DNA of 64,000 nucleotides from Nostoc sp. RI_552 (lineage in GTDB: Bacteria; Cyanobacteriota; Cyanobacteriia; Cyanobacteriales; Nostocaceae), in the NCBI GenBank assembly GCA_016124525.1, contig WGNO01000020.1:45117-109116 (forward strand). The letters run 5' to 3'. Shown here in pieces: positions 55,043-64,000 of this stretch. Below the pieces are notes generated by a model that searched no databases, was not told the origin of the DNA, and worked only from the letters and a program-made list of their open reading frames with translations. Each line of letters opens with the position of its first letter. The stretch's first letter is position 1. The position numbers and the translations under genes are program-made.

Positions 55043-56221
55043 TTATTTTGTGATAATTTGTTGGTAGGCTTGGATCGTTTGACGAGCGATGGCGCTCCAA
55101 CTGAAATGTTGTAAAGCATATTGTTGGGCATTTAAGCCCCGTTGCTGACGTTGTTGAGGATTTTGCAAAGCTTCTTTGATTAACTCGACAAAAGTTTCCA
55201 CTTCTGTTTTACCTATCCAGCCTGATTTGCTGTCATGCACTTGTTGCCAAATATGCACATGGTCTGAAATAACTACAGGTATACCTGCTACCATTGCTTC
55301 GGCTACGGCAATGCCAAAGTTTTCATAGTAAGAGGGTAAAACAAATAAATCAGCAGCTTGTAGTAAACTAGCTTTTAACTCACCACTAACAAAGCCCGTA
55401 ATGGTAGTGTGCGATCGCAGTGGTGAATTGGCAATGTGAGATTTAATCTTTTGCTCATAATCTGGGTCTTGAGAGTTTGTTCCAGCTAAAACAAAGTGAA
55501 AGTTAAACTGAGAAGCTAAAAGCTTTTCTAGGGCTGGAAGCAACAAATTTAAACCTTTTTTTTGGTCAATTCGGGACATAAACAGGACTAAAGGAAAATC
55601 TGGCGGTATTTTGAATTGATTGCGTACTATATTCCCTGCATCTGGAATTGGTTTAGGGGGAATCACACCTAAAGGAATCACCAAATCTCGCGTTGCTACG
55701 CCAAAGCGTTCTGATATTTTGGCTTCTTGATTGCTAGTAAAATGAATTGCTGCTGCACCAGCTATGTTACGACGTTCCATCAGTTGAACATAAAGCTGTT
55801 TTAATTGCTTTTTTTTGCGTAAATCGGCCGGGTCAAGGGTGCCCAAAGGACGCAAAATGTAAGGTAGTTTTTGCTGACGACATACTCTCGCTGCAGCAGT
55901 ACTTACAGGAGAAAATAAAGCATGAATATGTGCTAGGTCAAACTCACAAGCGTGAATTTTGAGCCATTTGAGTAAATTAAGGGAAAATTTATAGCGACGA
56001 AATGGGCTGCAACGAAAATAAATAATTTGATAACCATCTTGTTGCACTGGATGATTTAAAGGAACATGGAGAGGTTGTTGTCCAGTATCACCATTACTAT
56101 CAGTTGTCAGAATGGTTATTTCTAGTTGCTCTTTTGCTAAGGTAGAAGCCAGGTTGATGACCATTTGGCTAGGTCCGCCATAAATCAAAGAGATTGACGG
56201 GATAATTTGTAAAATTTTCAT
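55043..56221 (-). CDS. hpsP: Glycosyltransferase family 4, HpsP-like
   Basis: From the ATG at 56221 the 392-residue GT-B enzyme begins KILQIIPSISLIYGGPSQMV. It has DQKKGLNLLLPALEKLL in the donor domain and the retaining-GT motif PSYYENFGIAVAEAMVAGIP. The start and overall pattern resemble the glycosyltransferase HpsP of hormogonium polysaccharide clusters. It is the last of four minus-strand genes (hpsL-N-O-P order), about 50 bases after the preceding gene. The family is certain; the Hps name rests on recall of sequence and gene order. Confidence 0.72.
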   Translation of the reverse strand: MKILQIIPSISLIYGGPSQMVINLASTLAKEQLEITILTTDSNGDTGQQPLHVPLNHPVQQDGYQIIYFRCSPFRRYKFSLNLLKWLKIHACEFDLAHIHALFSPVSTAAARVCRQQKLPYILRPLGTLDPADLRKKKQLKQLYVQLMERRNIAGAAAIHFTSNQEAKISERFGVATRDLVIPLGVIPPKPIPDAGNIVRNQFKIPPDFPLVLFMSRIDQKKGLNLLLPALEKLLASQFNFHFVLAGTNSQDPDYEQKIKSHIANSPLRSHTTITGFVSGELKASLLQAADLFVLPSYYENFGIAVAEAMVAGIPVVISDHVHIWQQVHDSKSGWIGKTEVETFVELIKEALQNPQQRQQRGLNAQQYALQHFSWSAIARQTIQAYQQIITK

Positions 56222-56269
56222 GATTTTATGTTCTTGTTTAGACAGCACCCAAATTAAATATTTATTTGA

Positions 56270-57442
56270 TTAACTATTAACTAGTTCTTGATAAAAGGCG
56301 AATTGCTGCTGTGCTAAAGCCTGATTTGTATATTTATGCATTGCTTTTTGATGACCTTTTTGACCAATGCTTTTAGCCATATCTGGTTTTTCTATTAATT
56401 GAACTAAGCAATTAGCTAAAGCTGCAATATTACCTTCAGGAAATACTAAACCAGCATCACCAATTACGTGGGGAATTTCTCCGGAATCGGAACCAATGAC
56501 GGGAACTTTGCAAGCCATAGCCTCAATCAATACATGACCAAATTGTTCTTTCCAGCCAACAGTAGTTAAGGTTTTAAATTTATAGGTGGTTTCTGAAGGT
56601 AAAATTAAGGTGTTCATTAAGTTGATATAATTGGCTACTTGATTATGAGGAACACTTTCTGTAATAATTACTCGGTCTTTAAGATTATTTTCTGTGCTAA
56701 TTTTAATTAATTCTGCTTGGAGATATCCCCGGCCCAGTAGTAATAATTTCCAAGGTTTATTTGGTATGGCTAATAAAGCTTGCAAAAGTGTTAATAAACC
56801 TTTCTCTGGAACAAACCGCCCGACAAATCCCACTACAAAATCCTCAGATGTAATGCCTAACTGACTTGCCAATTCTGGTTGTGTTTGGGGAGTAAATAGG
56901 CTTTGATTAATACCTAGTTGTGGCATTACTTGAATTGGTCCTTGATATCCTCGTTGTCTAATAACTTTTGCACCGTCTTGATTACCAGTAATGATGCCGT
57001 CACTATGGTTAAGATTGTATTTTTCTAAAAAAGTAACAGGAAATTTGAGTTCGTAGGGCAAATTCCACCATGTAAAAAATATATTTTTTGCCTTGAGTTT
57101 TAATAGCTGATTGAGCACAATCATTTGAGTATATGCTAATGCTTTAGATCCTTGTTCCACCTGTATAATTTGGGGTCGAAATTCTCTTAATAAAGAAATT
57201 AAGTCAATGCCAAAGGTAAGAAGACCTTGATGATTTTGACTAAAATTGGAGATGGGGACAATTTTAAAGTTGCCTTCATTACGATATTGAGTGGTAATAA
57301 TTTTGTTTTGTACACCACCAGGTTTCCAGGTTTTGGGGACGACAACTGTTACTTCAATGCCTGGTTTTAAATGTGCTAGAGCGCGTAATTTTTCACAGTT
57401 AAGGTCTACAATATAGGAGTGACTGGCAACTAAAATTTTCAT
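56270..57442 (-). CDS. hpsO: Glycosyltransferase family 4, HpsO-like
   Basis: From the ATG at 57442 the 390-residue protein begins KILVASHSYIVDLNCEKLRA, followed by LAHLKPGIEVTVVVPKTWKP. This opening resembles HpsO. The C-terminal GT-B lobe has VGFVGRFVPEKGLLTLLQAL and a donor-site motif FGHVLIEAMACKVPVIGSDS with the two conserved acidic residues. It presumably adds a sugar to the hormogonium exopolysaccharide at the cytoplasmic membrane. It is third in the cluster. Confidence 0.72.
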   Translation of the reverse strand: MKILVASHSYIVDLNCEKLRALAHLKPGIEVTVVVPKTWKPGGVQNKIITTQYRNEGNFKIVPISNFSQNHQGLLTFGIDLISLLREFRPQIIQVEQGSKALAYTQMIVLNQLLKLKAKNIFFTWWNLPYELKFPVTFLEKYNLNHSDGIITGNQDGAKVIRQRGYQGPIQVMPQLGINQSLFTPQTQPELASQLGITSEDFVVGFVGRFVPEKGLLTLLQALLAIPNKPWKLLLLGRGYLQAELIKISTENNLKDRVIITESVPHNQVANYINLMNTLILPSETTYKFKTLTTVGWKEQFGHVLIEAMACKVPVIGSDSGEIPHVIGDAGLVFPEGNIAALANCLVQLIEKPDMAKSIGQKGHQKAMHKYTNQALAQQQFAFYQELVNS

Positions 57443-57505
57443 ATTTTCTGGGTATTTATTAATAGTCAGATGTAAAATCAAATTGTTCTACCTAATGGCG
57501 AGTCA

Positions 57506-58486
57506 CTAAAATTGTTGATCTAGGCGACTATAAGTTTGACCATTATTCCATATTGATTGAATGACAGTACCCAAGGCTTTGAGAAAACCCAAAGTGTAGA
57601 AAACAGCGCGAGTTGCAATTTTGATGGGGGAACGACTTTTGTTACAGGGCGGGTTTCCTAGCACGTGACAGTTAAATAAAGCAGCAAATAGACGTATAGA
57701 TTGAATGGCATTGAGGTTTTTTAGCCCCATTAGGAAATGATTGTGGTAGAAGGTGAGTTGATACTTCGGCGATCGCATACTAATATCATGACAACCCCCG
57801 GTTTCTTGGCCTAAATGTATTAAATAAGCGTCTGGGTCATACCAGATTTTGTATCCTGTTTTACGGAGTCGCAAACAAAAGTCTGATTCTTCTCGCACTG
57901 CGCTACCGCGAAACCTCTCGTCAAAGTTCAATTTGTGTTGAGTGAAAATTTCCCGGCGGAAAGACATATTGCAACCCCTAGCTGTTAGTACTTGCTGGGG
58001 TTTGATAGTGTGTACTAAATCAAGGTGATACCAAGCAATTGCGGGGTTCATTGCTTGGGGAGGTAAATATTCAATTTGCAACTCCCCATTGGAATCACTT
58101 AATTTACCTCTGTCGAATACTCGCCCAGCTACAGCCCCTACCTCTGGATTTTGCATATAGTTTTTAGCATGGGCTGCCAAAAATTGCGAGGTGATTTTGA
58201 CATCATCATCAATAAATAAAATAATTTTACCTTGGGCTCGTCGTACTCCATAGTTACGGGCCCCTGGTAAGCTCGCCCAGTGGAGGCGAAACCATTGAAT
58301 TTTACCTGCTGCTGAAATTTCTTCTAGGTAAGCTTGTATTTCTGGTTGGTGGGTTGGAGATTGGTCTACTACCAAAACCTCAAAGTAGGGATAGTCCTGA
58401 TTTAAAATATCGACAATACTATCCCGCAGCATTTCTTCTCTTCTATAGGTGGGGATGATTACTGAAATCAAAGGCAAATTATTCAT
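57506..58486 (-). CDS. hpsN: Glycosyltransferase family 2, HpsN-like
   Basis: The 326-residue inverting GT-A enzyme has PLISVIIPTYRREEMLRDSI, the UDP-binding DQSPTHQPEI region, the metal motif IILFIDDDVKIT (DDD) and an acceptor-side REESDFCLRLRKTGYKIWYD. A C-terminal amphipathic or membrane-proximal segment (VFYTLGFLKALGTVI) suggests membrane association. The position directly after hpsL is consistent with HpsN. Confidence 0.73.
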   Translation of the reverse strand: MNNLPLISVIIPTYRREEMLRDSIVDILNQDYPYFEVLVVDQSPTHQPEIQAYLEEISAAGKIQWFRLHWASLPGARNYGVRRAQGKIILFIDDDVKITSQFLAAHAKNYMQNPEVGAVAGRVFDRGKLSDSNGELQIEYLPPQAMNPAIAWYHLDLVHTIKPQQVLTARGCNMSFRREIFTQHKLNFDERFRGSAVREESDFCLRLRKTGYKIWYDPDAYLIHLGQETGGCHDISMRSPKYQLTFYHNHFLMGLKNLNAIQSIRLFAALFNCHVLGNPPCNKSRSPIKIATRAVFYTLGFLKALGTVIQSIWNNGQTYSRLDQQF

Positions 58487-58503
58487 CTGTTTTGGGATTT
58501 AAA

Positions 58504-60249
58504 TCAACTTGCTGTTTGATTATGAAATTGTCTGCTGAAATTTTTATTTCGGGTTTTATTGTGTCGGCGATGGGAGTAAAACCAATTAAAGTTTTGTCCT
58601 TTGATAGTCGCAGATTTCTTCTTTGTGGTTGCAACTGGCTCAGAAACGTGTTTTTCTTGATCCAATACTGGCAATTTAAACAGTACTCCTGCACAAAACC
58701 AGTAGTATACAGCCACTGGATCAACATCTAAAGGATAATAGTATGTGTTATAACTAATAAGAAGTATAAAAAGCCATAAACTAGCAGCATAAATGCGTAA
58801 ACTAGGGTCTTTTATGGCACGATATGCTTTAAAAGCACTTATTGTCAAGGTTGTTACTAAAGCTAGAAATCCTAGTACCCCGACAATGCCTATTTCCCAT
58901 ATGACTTTGGGGTAGTATGTTTCTACGAGCTTGGTTCTACCCAATGCTCTAGCGGAGTTAGTGGCTCTACCTAAACCACTACCAATGGGGCTAGCTACAT
59001 TTCTTAAATTTTCTTCAAACTGCTGAAGGACAAACTCTTGAGGTGGCGCAGCTTCGACGCGACCTATAAAACTATTTGTCCGTTCTTCCACAATTTCCGG
59101 GTTAGCTACCATAGCAATTCCCAGAATTAAGACTAGTCCTAGTCCCATAGGAATAAAGCGTTTAAAATTACGAATTTGACCGGTAACTATTAGCAAAATT
59201 ACGAAGCACAGGGGTACTAACCCTAACGCAATTCTCTGTCCAGAGATGACTGCATTGATAAAAACTGTTGCCAAGGAACCTAAACTGAGTAGCCGCCAAA
59301 TAATTGCCGGGTCAGTGAAACCTGTGGCAAAGGCAAAAAATGTGCTAGAAATTAAAAACCATGCCCATTGCCAAGGGGCTACAAAGGTTCCTGGTAGGCG
59401 AATTACTCCTTGGTTAGGGCTATAGAGTAGAGAACCACCAAAATAACACCGAGCGTCTAGTGTTGCTTTAAATAAATCTATCCCTGAGGCGTTTCTTGTA
59501 CCTTCACATACTCCGGTTAGTAGTAATATGTATTGAATAATTCCCAGGGTGCAGCAGATAAGTATGATGGCAACCTGTAGGCGGGATAGAAATAGAAAGT
59601 CTTTTTTATTGCGGATTAAATAGTAAGCACAAGTAATTAAGGGTATATAGCCTAAAAGTACTTTTAGTCCTAAGAGACCCATAGCGAGGGGCATTTCGTT
59701 GGATTGTTTTTCCATGAGTGCCACGGTGGGAGGATTGAGCTGTTGTCCACCATTGATAAATATCAGGGTTAGAAGGCAAAAACCCAACAAAATAAATAGC
59801 GGGGTTTTAATATCTTTGGGTAGTATGAAGGGTAGCCTTTGCTTACGGCAAGTTTGCCAACATGCAATCAAAGCGGGAACATAGAAAGAATCTTTAGCGA
59901 GTTGGAGAATGGGACTGTTGCTGATGTAATAAGTAATAGTACCCCCAAATGGCATATAAATCAGAAAAGCATATAAGGCAGAACGGGGGTATTTGTAGGA
60001 AAAGGAAATGATGAGAATTGCCAAAATGCCAGGAGCTGCTACTTTAATTCCACCCACTAAAAAAAGTAGAATACCAAACAAAACACTGGTAAAGCCAGCG
60101 GCGGTAAGTAGGGTGGTAAATTTTTTACGCCCTTGAGTTGTTTTACGTTTTTGTGCTAAATTTTCTTTGAGGCTAAGGGTAGAAGTTTCCTTCGTATCCT
60201 GCTTTTTTGATTTTTTCGATTTCTGAGATTTTGACTTTAATTTCGGCAT
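58504..60249 (-). CDS. hpsL: HpsL-like polysaccharide polymerase/ligase membrane protein
   Basis: The 581-residue protein begins with a Lys/Ser-rich cytoplasmic tail (residues 1-45). It has about eleven hydrophobic helices and a long loop in the middle (TRNASGIDLFKATLDARCYF; GVIRLPGTFVAPWQWAWFLI), as in O-antigen ligase/Wzy-type proteins. The sequence and the following glycosyltransferases match the hormogonium polysaccharide protein HpsL. It likely polymerises or transfers polysaccharide needed for gliding of hormogonia. It is the first gene of the cluster; a basic tail is kept at both ends. Confidence 0.78.
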   Translation of the reverse strand: MPKLKSKSQKSKKSKKQDTKETSTLSLKENLAQKRKTTQGRKKFTTLLTAAGFTSVLFGILLFLVGGIKVAAPGILAILIISFSYKYPRSALYAFLIYMPFGGTITYYISNSPILQLAKDSFYVPALIACWQTCRKQRLPFILPKDIKTPLFILLGFCLLTLIFINGGQQLNPPTVALMEKQSNEMPLAMGLLGLKVLLGYIPLITCAYYLIRNKKDFLFLSRLQVAIILICCTLGIIQYILLLTGVCEGTRNASGIDLFKATLDARCYFGGSLLYSPNQGVIRLPGTFVAPWQWAWFLISSTFFAFATGFTDPAIIWRLLSLGSLATVFINAVISGQRIALGLVPLCFVILLIVTGQIRNFKRFIPMGLGLVLILGIAMVANPEIVEERTNSFIGRVEAAPPQEFVLQQFEENLRNVASPIGSGLGRATNSARALGRTKLVETYYPKVIWEIGIVGVLGFLALVTTLTISAFKAYRAIKDPSLRIYAASLWLFILLISYNTYYYPLDVDPVAVYYWFCAGVLFKLPVLDQEKHVSEPVATTKKKSATIKGQNFNWFYSHRRHNKTRNKNFSRQFHNQTAS

Positions 60250-60455
60250 GGCAACGCCCGAGTTTATATAGTTGACAAATTGTATAAGCCAAAGTCATCT
60301 TTAATTGATTTAATAATTTTCCATGAAAATACTGAGTCCTAATTTGGTAGAATCATCATGAGGATTTTCTACTGTTTTTAGGATATAAATTGCAACCCAA
60401 ATGGTAATGGTTTGGGAGGTTGGGACTTGTCAGCTAGAATATTTCTGAATTTGGC

Positions 60456-60662
60456 ATGGTCTATATATTATTTATAGTAAATATAGCCAAGATTTTATTG
60501 TGGATTTTTTGGCAAATTTTTGAAATTATATCTAAGAATATTGCCAGTCCGTCAGATTTTATAAAAATTGCTTCTTTTAATGTAAATATATTGACTTTAT
60601 TTTCGATATTTATAACCTTTGTTTATATAGCATTGATTACAATCAAGGTGTTGGTTAATTAA
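60456..60662 (+). CDS. Possible small hydrophobic protein
   Basis: A 68-codon frame with two hydrophobic segments (LFIVNIAKILLWIFWQIF and LTLFSIFITFVYIALI) lies in AT-rich DNA between hpsL and glmM. There is no clear Shine-Dalgarno and the composition may simply reflect AT-richness. Weak candidate. Confidence 0.3.
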   Translation: MVYILFIVNIAKILLWIFWQIFEIISKNIASPSDFIKIASFNVNILTLFSIFITFVYIALITIKVLVN

Positions 60663-60744
60663 GTACGATAATTTTTAATTTATACAGTCATGTGCATCAA
60701 CTGTCATTGTATAAGTAGGAGCAAATTTCTGAGCCTAAAATTTT

Positions 60745-60774
60745 ACTGCTTCTGCATTCAAATGCAGAAGCAGT
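60745..60774 (-). terminator. Terminator of glmM
   Basis: A perfect 14-bp stem (ACTGCTTCTGCATT/AATGCAGAAGCAGT) with a two-base loop lies 28 bases after the glmM stop. On the minus strand AAAATTTTAGG follows. It may work in both directions. Confidence 0.75.
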
Positions 60775-60801
60775 GATCAAGAAAGTATTTTAATTAAAAG
60801 G

Positions 60802-62274
60802 TTACTCTATCAGGTGTTGCTGGACTTGGAATACTAATTCATCTGTCCAATGGTTAGCCAATTCAGTATTAGCAGCTTCTACCATGACTCTGATCACTGG
60901 TTCTGTACCAGAAGCCCGGACTAAAATTCTGCCTGCATCACCCATTGCGGCTTCAGCTAAAGCGATGGCCTGTTGTAAAGGTTGACAATCTTGCCAATTC
61001 AAGCGGCGATCGCGGTCCAGAACTCGGACATTTCGCAATAGTTGGGGATAGGTCTGAAAACTTTGATCTATCAATTCGCTGAGGGGAACACCAGCTTCTT
61101 TGACTAAAGCTGCTATGTGTAAAGCTGTTAACAGTCCATCACCAGTAATGGCGTAATGGCGGCAAAGAATATGACCAGATTGTTCACCGCCTAACATTCC
61201 CCCTGTTCTGATCATTTCTGCCTGTACATATTGATCACCTACGGCGGTACGAATTAACTTTCCACCTTGTTTTTGCCAAGCTTTTTCAAAGCCTAAATTG
61301 GCCATGACAGTAGAAACAATGAGGTGATCTGGGAGTTGTTGCTGTTGTTGTAGATGTCTTCCCCACAGGTAAAGAATGTAGTCACCATCTACTTTCCTAC
61401 CAGTGTGATCTACAGCTAAAACACGGTCAGCATCGCCATCAAAGGCAAAGCCTAAGTCTGCATCATGTTCTTTAACTGTGGCTTGCAAAGTTGCTAGGTG
61501 AGTGGAACCGCAATTGACGTTGATGCGATGGCCATCAGCTTGATTATGTAAGCAAATTACCTCTGCTCCCATTTCTATAAATACCTGGGGTGCTAAACTA
61601 ACCGCAGCACCCCAGGCTAAGTCTAAAACTATTTTCAGCCCTTGGAGATTCCCTCTTTTCTCTAAGGATTGTTTTAAAGTTTTGCCATACTGATTTACCA
61701 GTTCCCCGCGTGAATAATGCCGTCCACAATTACTAACTTTATCGGTAACTGTATGTCCCCGTAGTCCTGACTCAATTTCTGTTTGTAATGCTGGAGATAA
61801 CTTAGCACCATTGCTGTTAAAAATCTTAATCCCGTTGTCTTCTGGTGGGTTATGGCTGGCAGAAATCATCACTCCACCGATGGCTTCACTGATGCTGGTG
61901 AGATGAGCAACAGTGGGAGTGGGACATAATCCCAAATACCAAACCTCTACTCCGGCTGCTGTTAACCCTGCACTTAAAGCCATTGCTAGCATATCGCTGG
62001 AGTTTCTGGAATCTTGCCCCAGGATGACTGGCCCTGTTTGACAACTGTGATTTTTCAAAACCACACCTGTCCAAAAACCTACTTGTAATGCTAATGGGGC
62101 ATTGAGTAATTCTCCTACTTGTCCCCGAATGCCGTCAGTGCCAAATAAGGCAGTGGTCGGTAGTGACACATGGTTAAGGGCAAAATTGCCATCTAAACCT
62201 TTTCCTGTTTTGTGAGATTCCGACTTAGAGCTACTGCGAATGTCCTCTTGGGTTCTATTTATAGATGTCACCAT
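60802..62274 (-). CDS. glmM: Phosphoglucosamine mutase
   Basis: The 490-residue enzyme has all catalytic motifs of the alpha-D-phosphohexomutase family: [12 protein letters not shown], the phosphoserine loop [15 protein letters not shown], metal loop [21 protein letters not shown] and phosphate loop [14 protein letters not shown]. It converts glucosamine-6-phosphate to glucosamine-1-phosphate for peptidoglycan and LPS. The N-terminal 40 residues are longer than the usual 445-residue enzyme. The ATG has GAGGAG eight bases upstream. Confidence 0.93.
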   Translation of the reverse strand: MVTSINRTQEDIRSSSKSESHKTGKGLDGNFALNHVSLPTTALFGTDGIRGQVGELLNAPLALQVGFWTGVVLKNHSCQTGPVILGQDSRNSSDMLAMALSAGLTAAGVEVWYLGLCPTPTVAHLTSISEAIGGVMISASHNPPEDNGIKIFNSNGAKLSPALQTEIESGLRGHTVTDKVSNCGRHYSRGELVNQYGKTLKQSLEKRGNLQGLKIVLDLAWGAAVSLAPQVFIEMGAEVICLHNQADGHRINVNCGSTHLATLQATVKEHDADLGFAFDGDADRVLAVDHTGRKVDGDYILYLWGRHLQQQQQLPDHLIVSTVMANLGFEKAWQKQGGKLIRTAVGDQYVQAEMIRTGGMLGGEQSGHILCRHYAITGDGLLTALHIAALVKEAGVPLSELIDQSFQTYPQLLRNVRVLDRDRRLNWQDCQPLQQAIALAEAAMGDAGRILVRASGTEPVIRVMVEAANTELANHWTDELVFQVQQHLIE

Positions 62275-62653
62275 CAGTTTTAACTCCTCACACCATGACG
62301 GAAAATATTACTTTGCAGGTTAATTTAGCCATCTCAACCGAGATAACTGTTTATCTGTAATATATACTTGTTTTTATTTTACAAATCAGCTTACTTCTAC
62401 ATTTTCAGTAAACTTACTGAGTTTGTTTGAGTCGTTAATATTTTTATGTAAAGTTATTTATATATTACTGTAATCTTTCCGCCATAGTGATTAATGGCTG
62501 TTTCGGAATTTGAGCACAGCAGAATTCAGGATACTTAAAAAATTTTAATATAAATTCTCATCAAATAGCTTTAATGTAACGTTTTGATGGTATTGTTAGC
62601 CATTCATAAAATTGAAACTTCACGAGTTAACCTTTTAAGTTGAGAAATTTACT

Positions 62654-63370
62654 ATGACCAGCAATTTAGCCAGCAAATTACGTGTAGGTACTAAAAAAGC
62701 CCATACAATGGCAGAAAATGTCGGTTTTGTCAAATGTTTTTTAAAAGGAGTAGTGGAAAAAAACTCTTACCGCAAACTAGTTGCTAACTTTTACTTTATC
62801 TACTCGGCCATGGAAGAGGAGATGGAAAAGCACTGTCAGCACCCCATTGTGAGTAAAATTAACTTTCCCCAACTCCACCGCAAGCAAACCTTAGAGCAAG
62901 ACTTGAGTTACTATTTTGGTGCTAACTGGCGGGAACAAATTAAACTGTCACCAGCAGGTGAAGCTTATGTGCAACGCATCCGCGAAATTTCCCAAACTGA
63001 ACCAGAGTTATTAATCGCCCATTCTTATACTCGTTACTTGGGTGATTTATCAGGGGGTCAAATCCTCAAGAACATTGCTGTCACAGCGATGAACTTGTCT
63101 GATGGTCAAGGTACTGCTTTCTATGAGTTTACGGATATTAGTGACGAGAAGGCATTTAAAGCCAAATACCGCCAAAGTTTGGATGAATTACCCATTGATG
63201 ATGCTAGAGTCCATCGCGTTGTGGATGAGGCTAACGCCGCCTTTGGGATGAATATGAAGATGTTTGAGGAATTGGAAGGGAATTTGATCAAGTCCATCGG
63301 TGTGATGTTGTTTAATAGTCTCACCCGTCGTCGTCAACGTGGTAACACTGAACTGGCTACTGAGTCGTAA
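62654..63370 (+). CDS. ho1: Heme oxygenase (biliverdin-producing)
   Basis: The 238-residue all-helical protein has the proximal haem ligand His17 in KKAHTMAENVGFVKCF and the family signature LLIAHSYTRYLGDLSGGQ. It opens haem to biliverdin IXalpha, ferredoxin-dependent, for phycocyanobilin synthesis and haem turnover. Length and sequence match the constitutive cyanobacterial HO1. The 380-base upstream region is AT-rich, without a feature I can name. Monocistronic. Confidence 0.95.
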   Translation: MTSNLASKLRVGTKKAHTMAENVGFVKCFLKGVVEKNSYRKLVANFYFIYSAMEEEMEKHCQHPIVSKINFPQLHRKQTLEQDLSYYFGANWREQIKLSPAGEAYVQRIREISQTEPELLIAHSYTRYLGDLSGGQILKNIAVTAMNLSDGQGTAFYEFTDISDEKAFKAKYRQSLDELPIDDARVHRVVDEANAAFGMNMKMFEELEGNLIKSIGVMLFNSLTRRRQRGNTELATES

Positions 63371-63477
63371 TTTTTTTGAGTTGGAGTGATTATATATGGG
63401 GGTAGTAGCGCTGTGATTGTTTTGTGTATATGAAGACAACCAGAGGGAAATTACCCCCAAAACCTGATCTTTACCAT

Positions 63478-64000
63478 CTATCTTTTTCTGTTGGGAGTTA
63501 GTAAGTGAAGGACGTAAACTATCAGTCCTATAAATCCTAACTCCTGTGTTAAAAACTGCCTCAGTTGTTTATGATTACGAACCCTGCCAAAATCTTGTAA
63601 ATAGTTCTCTAAATATTGGATCTGGCTTATTTCCCTTTGCAAGAATGACAATTGAGCGTTTGAATTCCTTAAATCTGCGCGGGTATTATCTACCTGTTGC
63701 AGTAGGTTTCTAACTTCTTCTAAACCTCCTATACTGTCTATTTCACTCTTAATAGACTCAAGTTGTGTTAAAATAGTTGTGGCATTGTCAATATTTTCAT
63801 TATATCTGTCAATAGCGGCATATATTGCCAGATTTTCTTGCTGAATTTGTTGAGATTGCTGTAAATAATTTTGTGTTGTTAGTAAAATATTCTGGGATTC
63901 TGCTCTGACATTATTTACATCCTGCAAAATTAATCTTGCTTGTTCCACAAGACTGGTAACATTAATTTCCTCCAGTTCTCTTTGTGCTTTTGTTAATTCA
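63478..64000 (-). CDS. Coiled-coil protein, 5' part outside window
   Basis: The frame is open to the right edge of the window, so the N-terminus is missing. About 173 residues remain, with heptad-rich helices (LILQDVNNVRAESQNILLTT; LEEVRNLLQQVDNTRADLRN) and a C-terminal hydrophobic stretch (LGFIGLIVYVLHLLTP) with a basic end (NRKR). It may be a membrane-tethered coiled-coil protein. I do not recognise a family. It is convergent with heme oxygenase. Confidence 0.7.
   Translation of the reverse strand, partial: ELTKAQRELEEINVTSLVEQARLILQDVNNVRAESQNILLTTQNYLQQSQQIQQENLAIYAAIDRYNENIDNATTILTQLESIKSEIDSIGGLEEVRNLLQQVDNTRADLRNSNAQLSFLQREISQIQYLENYLQDFGRVRNHKQLRQFLTQELGFIGLIVYVLHLLTPNRKR

Noticed and set aside
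62283..62293. ACTCCTCACAC on the plus strand, identical to the core of the cyanobacterial small RNA Yfr1
   Set aside because: No flanking stem-loops or terminator are present, and the complementary strand is simply the GTGAGGAG ribosome binding site of glmM.
1..64000. CRISPR array
   Set aside because: I found no set of regularly spaced direct repeats of 24-40 bases; the only tandem repeats are heptamers.

Overview
The window is chromosomal DNA from a filamentous, probably nitrogen-fixing cyanobacterium of the Nostocales (Nostoc/Anabaena type). The evidence is petG, a cytochrome-M-like cytochrome c, heme oxygenase of the phycobilin pathway, a COP23 protein, scattered HIP1 octamers (GCGATCGC), a hormogonium-polysaccharide (hps) cluster, a protein matching the Mo-dependent nitrogenase C-terminal family, and short tandem heptamer repeats. 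Most genes are housekeeping or cyanobacterium-specific and sit singly or in operons of two to four genes.

Layout. 0-4 kb: end of csaB, tRNA-Pro(GGG), DUF1818, rpoZ with a small secreted/membrane protein, and a GH13 amylase. 4-11.6 kb: glgC, a P-loop kinase, a DnaJ/CbpA protein, a PrmA-like methyltransferase with a bile-acid:sodium symporter, and a C15 peptidase with DUF3370. 11.6-19 kb: hisH, rsmD, petG and cytM, an ACT-malic enzyme, a creatininase, and a cupin/Mo-nitro_C pair. 19-27 kb: sdhA, DUF4440, a manganese riboswitch with a TMEM165/GDT1 exporter, a TPR protein, a basic conserved protein, and a homocysteine-biosynthesis (DUF39) protein. 27.4-34.5 kb: a four-gene minus-strand operon nurA-herA-sbcD-sbcC, the arrangement known from archaeal DNA-end resection. 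35-45 kb: pheT, YciI, a fused nucleotidyltransferase/phosphomannomutase-like protein, a sugar ABC ATPase and a FAD monooxygenase. 45-54.8 kb: ssb, a fused PabA-PabB, COP23, an M48-TPR protease, DUF5331, a 2Fe-2S protein, cysK and a 1-Cys peroxiredoxin. 55-60 kb: hpsL-N-O-P exopolysaccharide genes. 60-64 kb: glmM, heme oxygenase and a coiled-coil protein that runs off the window.

Mobile-element debris fills many gene borders. Four short copies of one IS200/IS605-type element (7.3, 22.8, 38.1 and 53.5 kb) keep the tnpB 3' end and the right-end hairpin. Three of them also keep the other end, so they look like internally deleted, MITE-like derivatives. A second tnpB family left a frame-broken pseudogene at 12.9-13.6 kb and a 102-bp right-end copy at 21.7 kb. 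The first of these appears to have supplied the last codons and stop of rsmD. A third tnpB remnant lies just upstream of pheT. A broken group II intron follows ssb, and its 5' consensus starts exactly after the SSB acidic tip codons, so SSB now has a translated extension.

The strongest regulatory element is the yybP-ykoY aptamer before the GDT1 gene, whose closing helix competes with an intrinsic terminator. No CRISPR array, prophage or complete transposon is visible. I see no clearly new defence system. The most unusual items are the SSB tail extension, the nurA-herA-sbcDC operon with an atypical HerA P-loop, the deleted IS605 family with a changed RuvC-III residue, and the motif-less phosphomannomutase domain.
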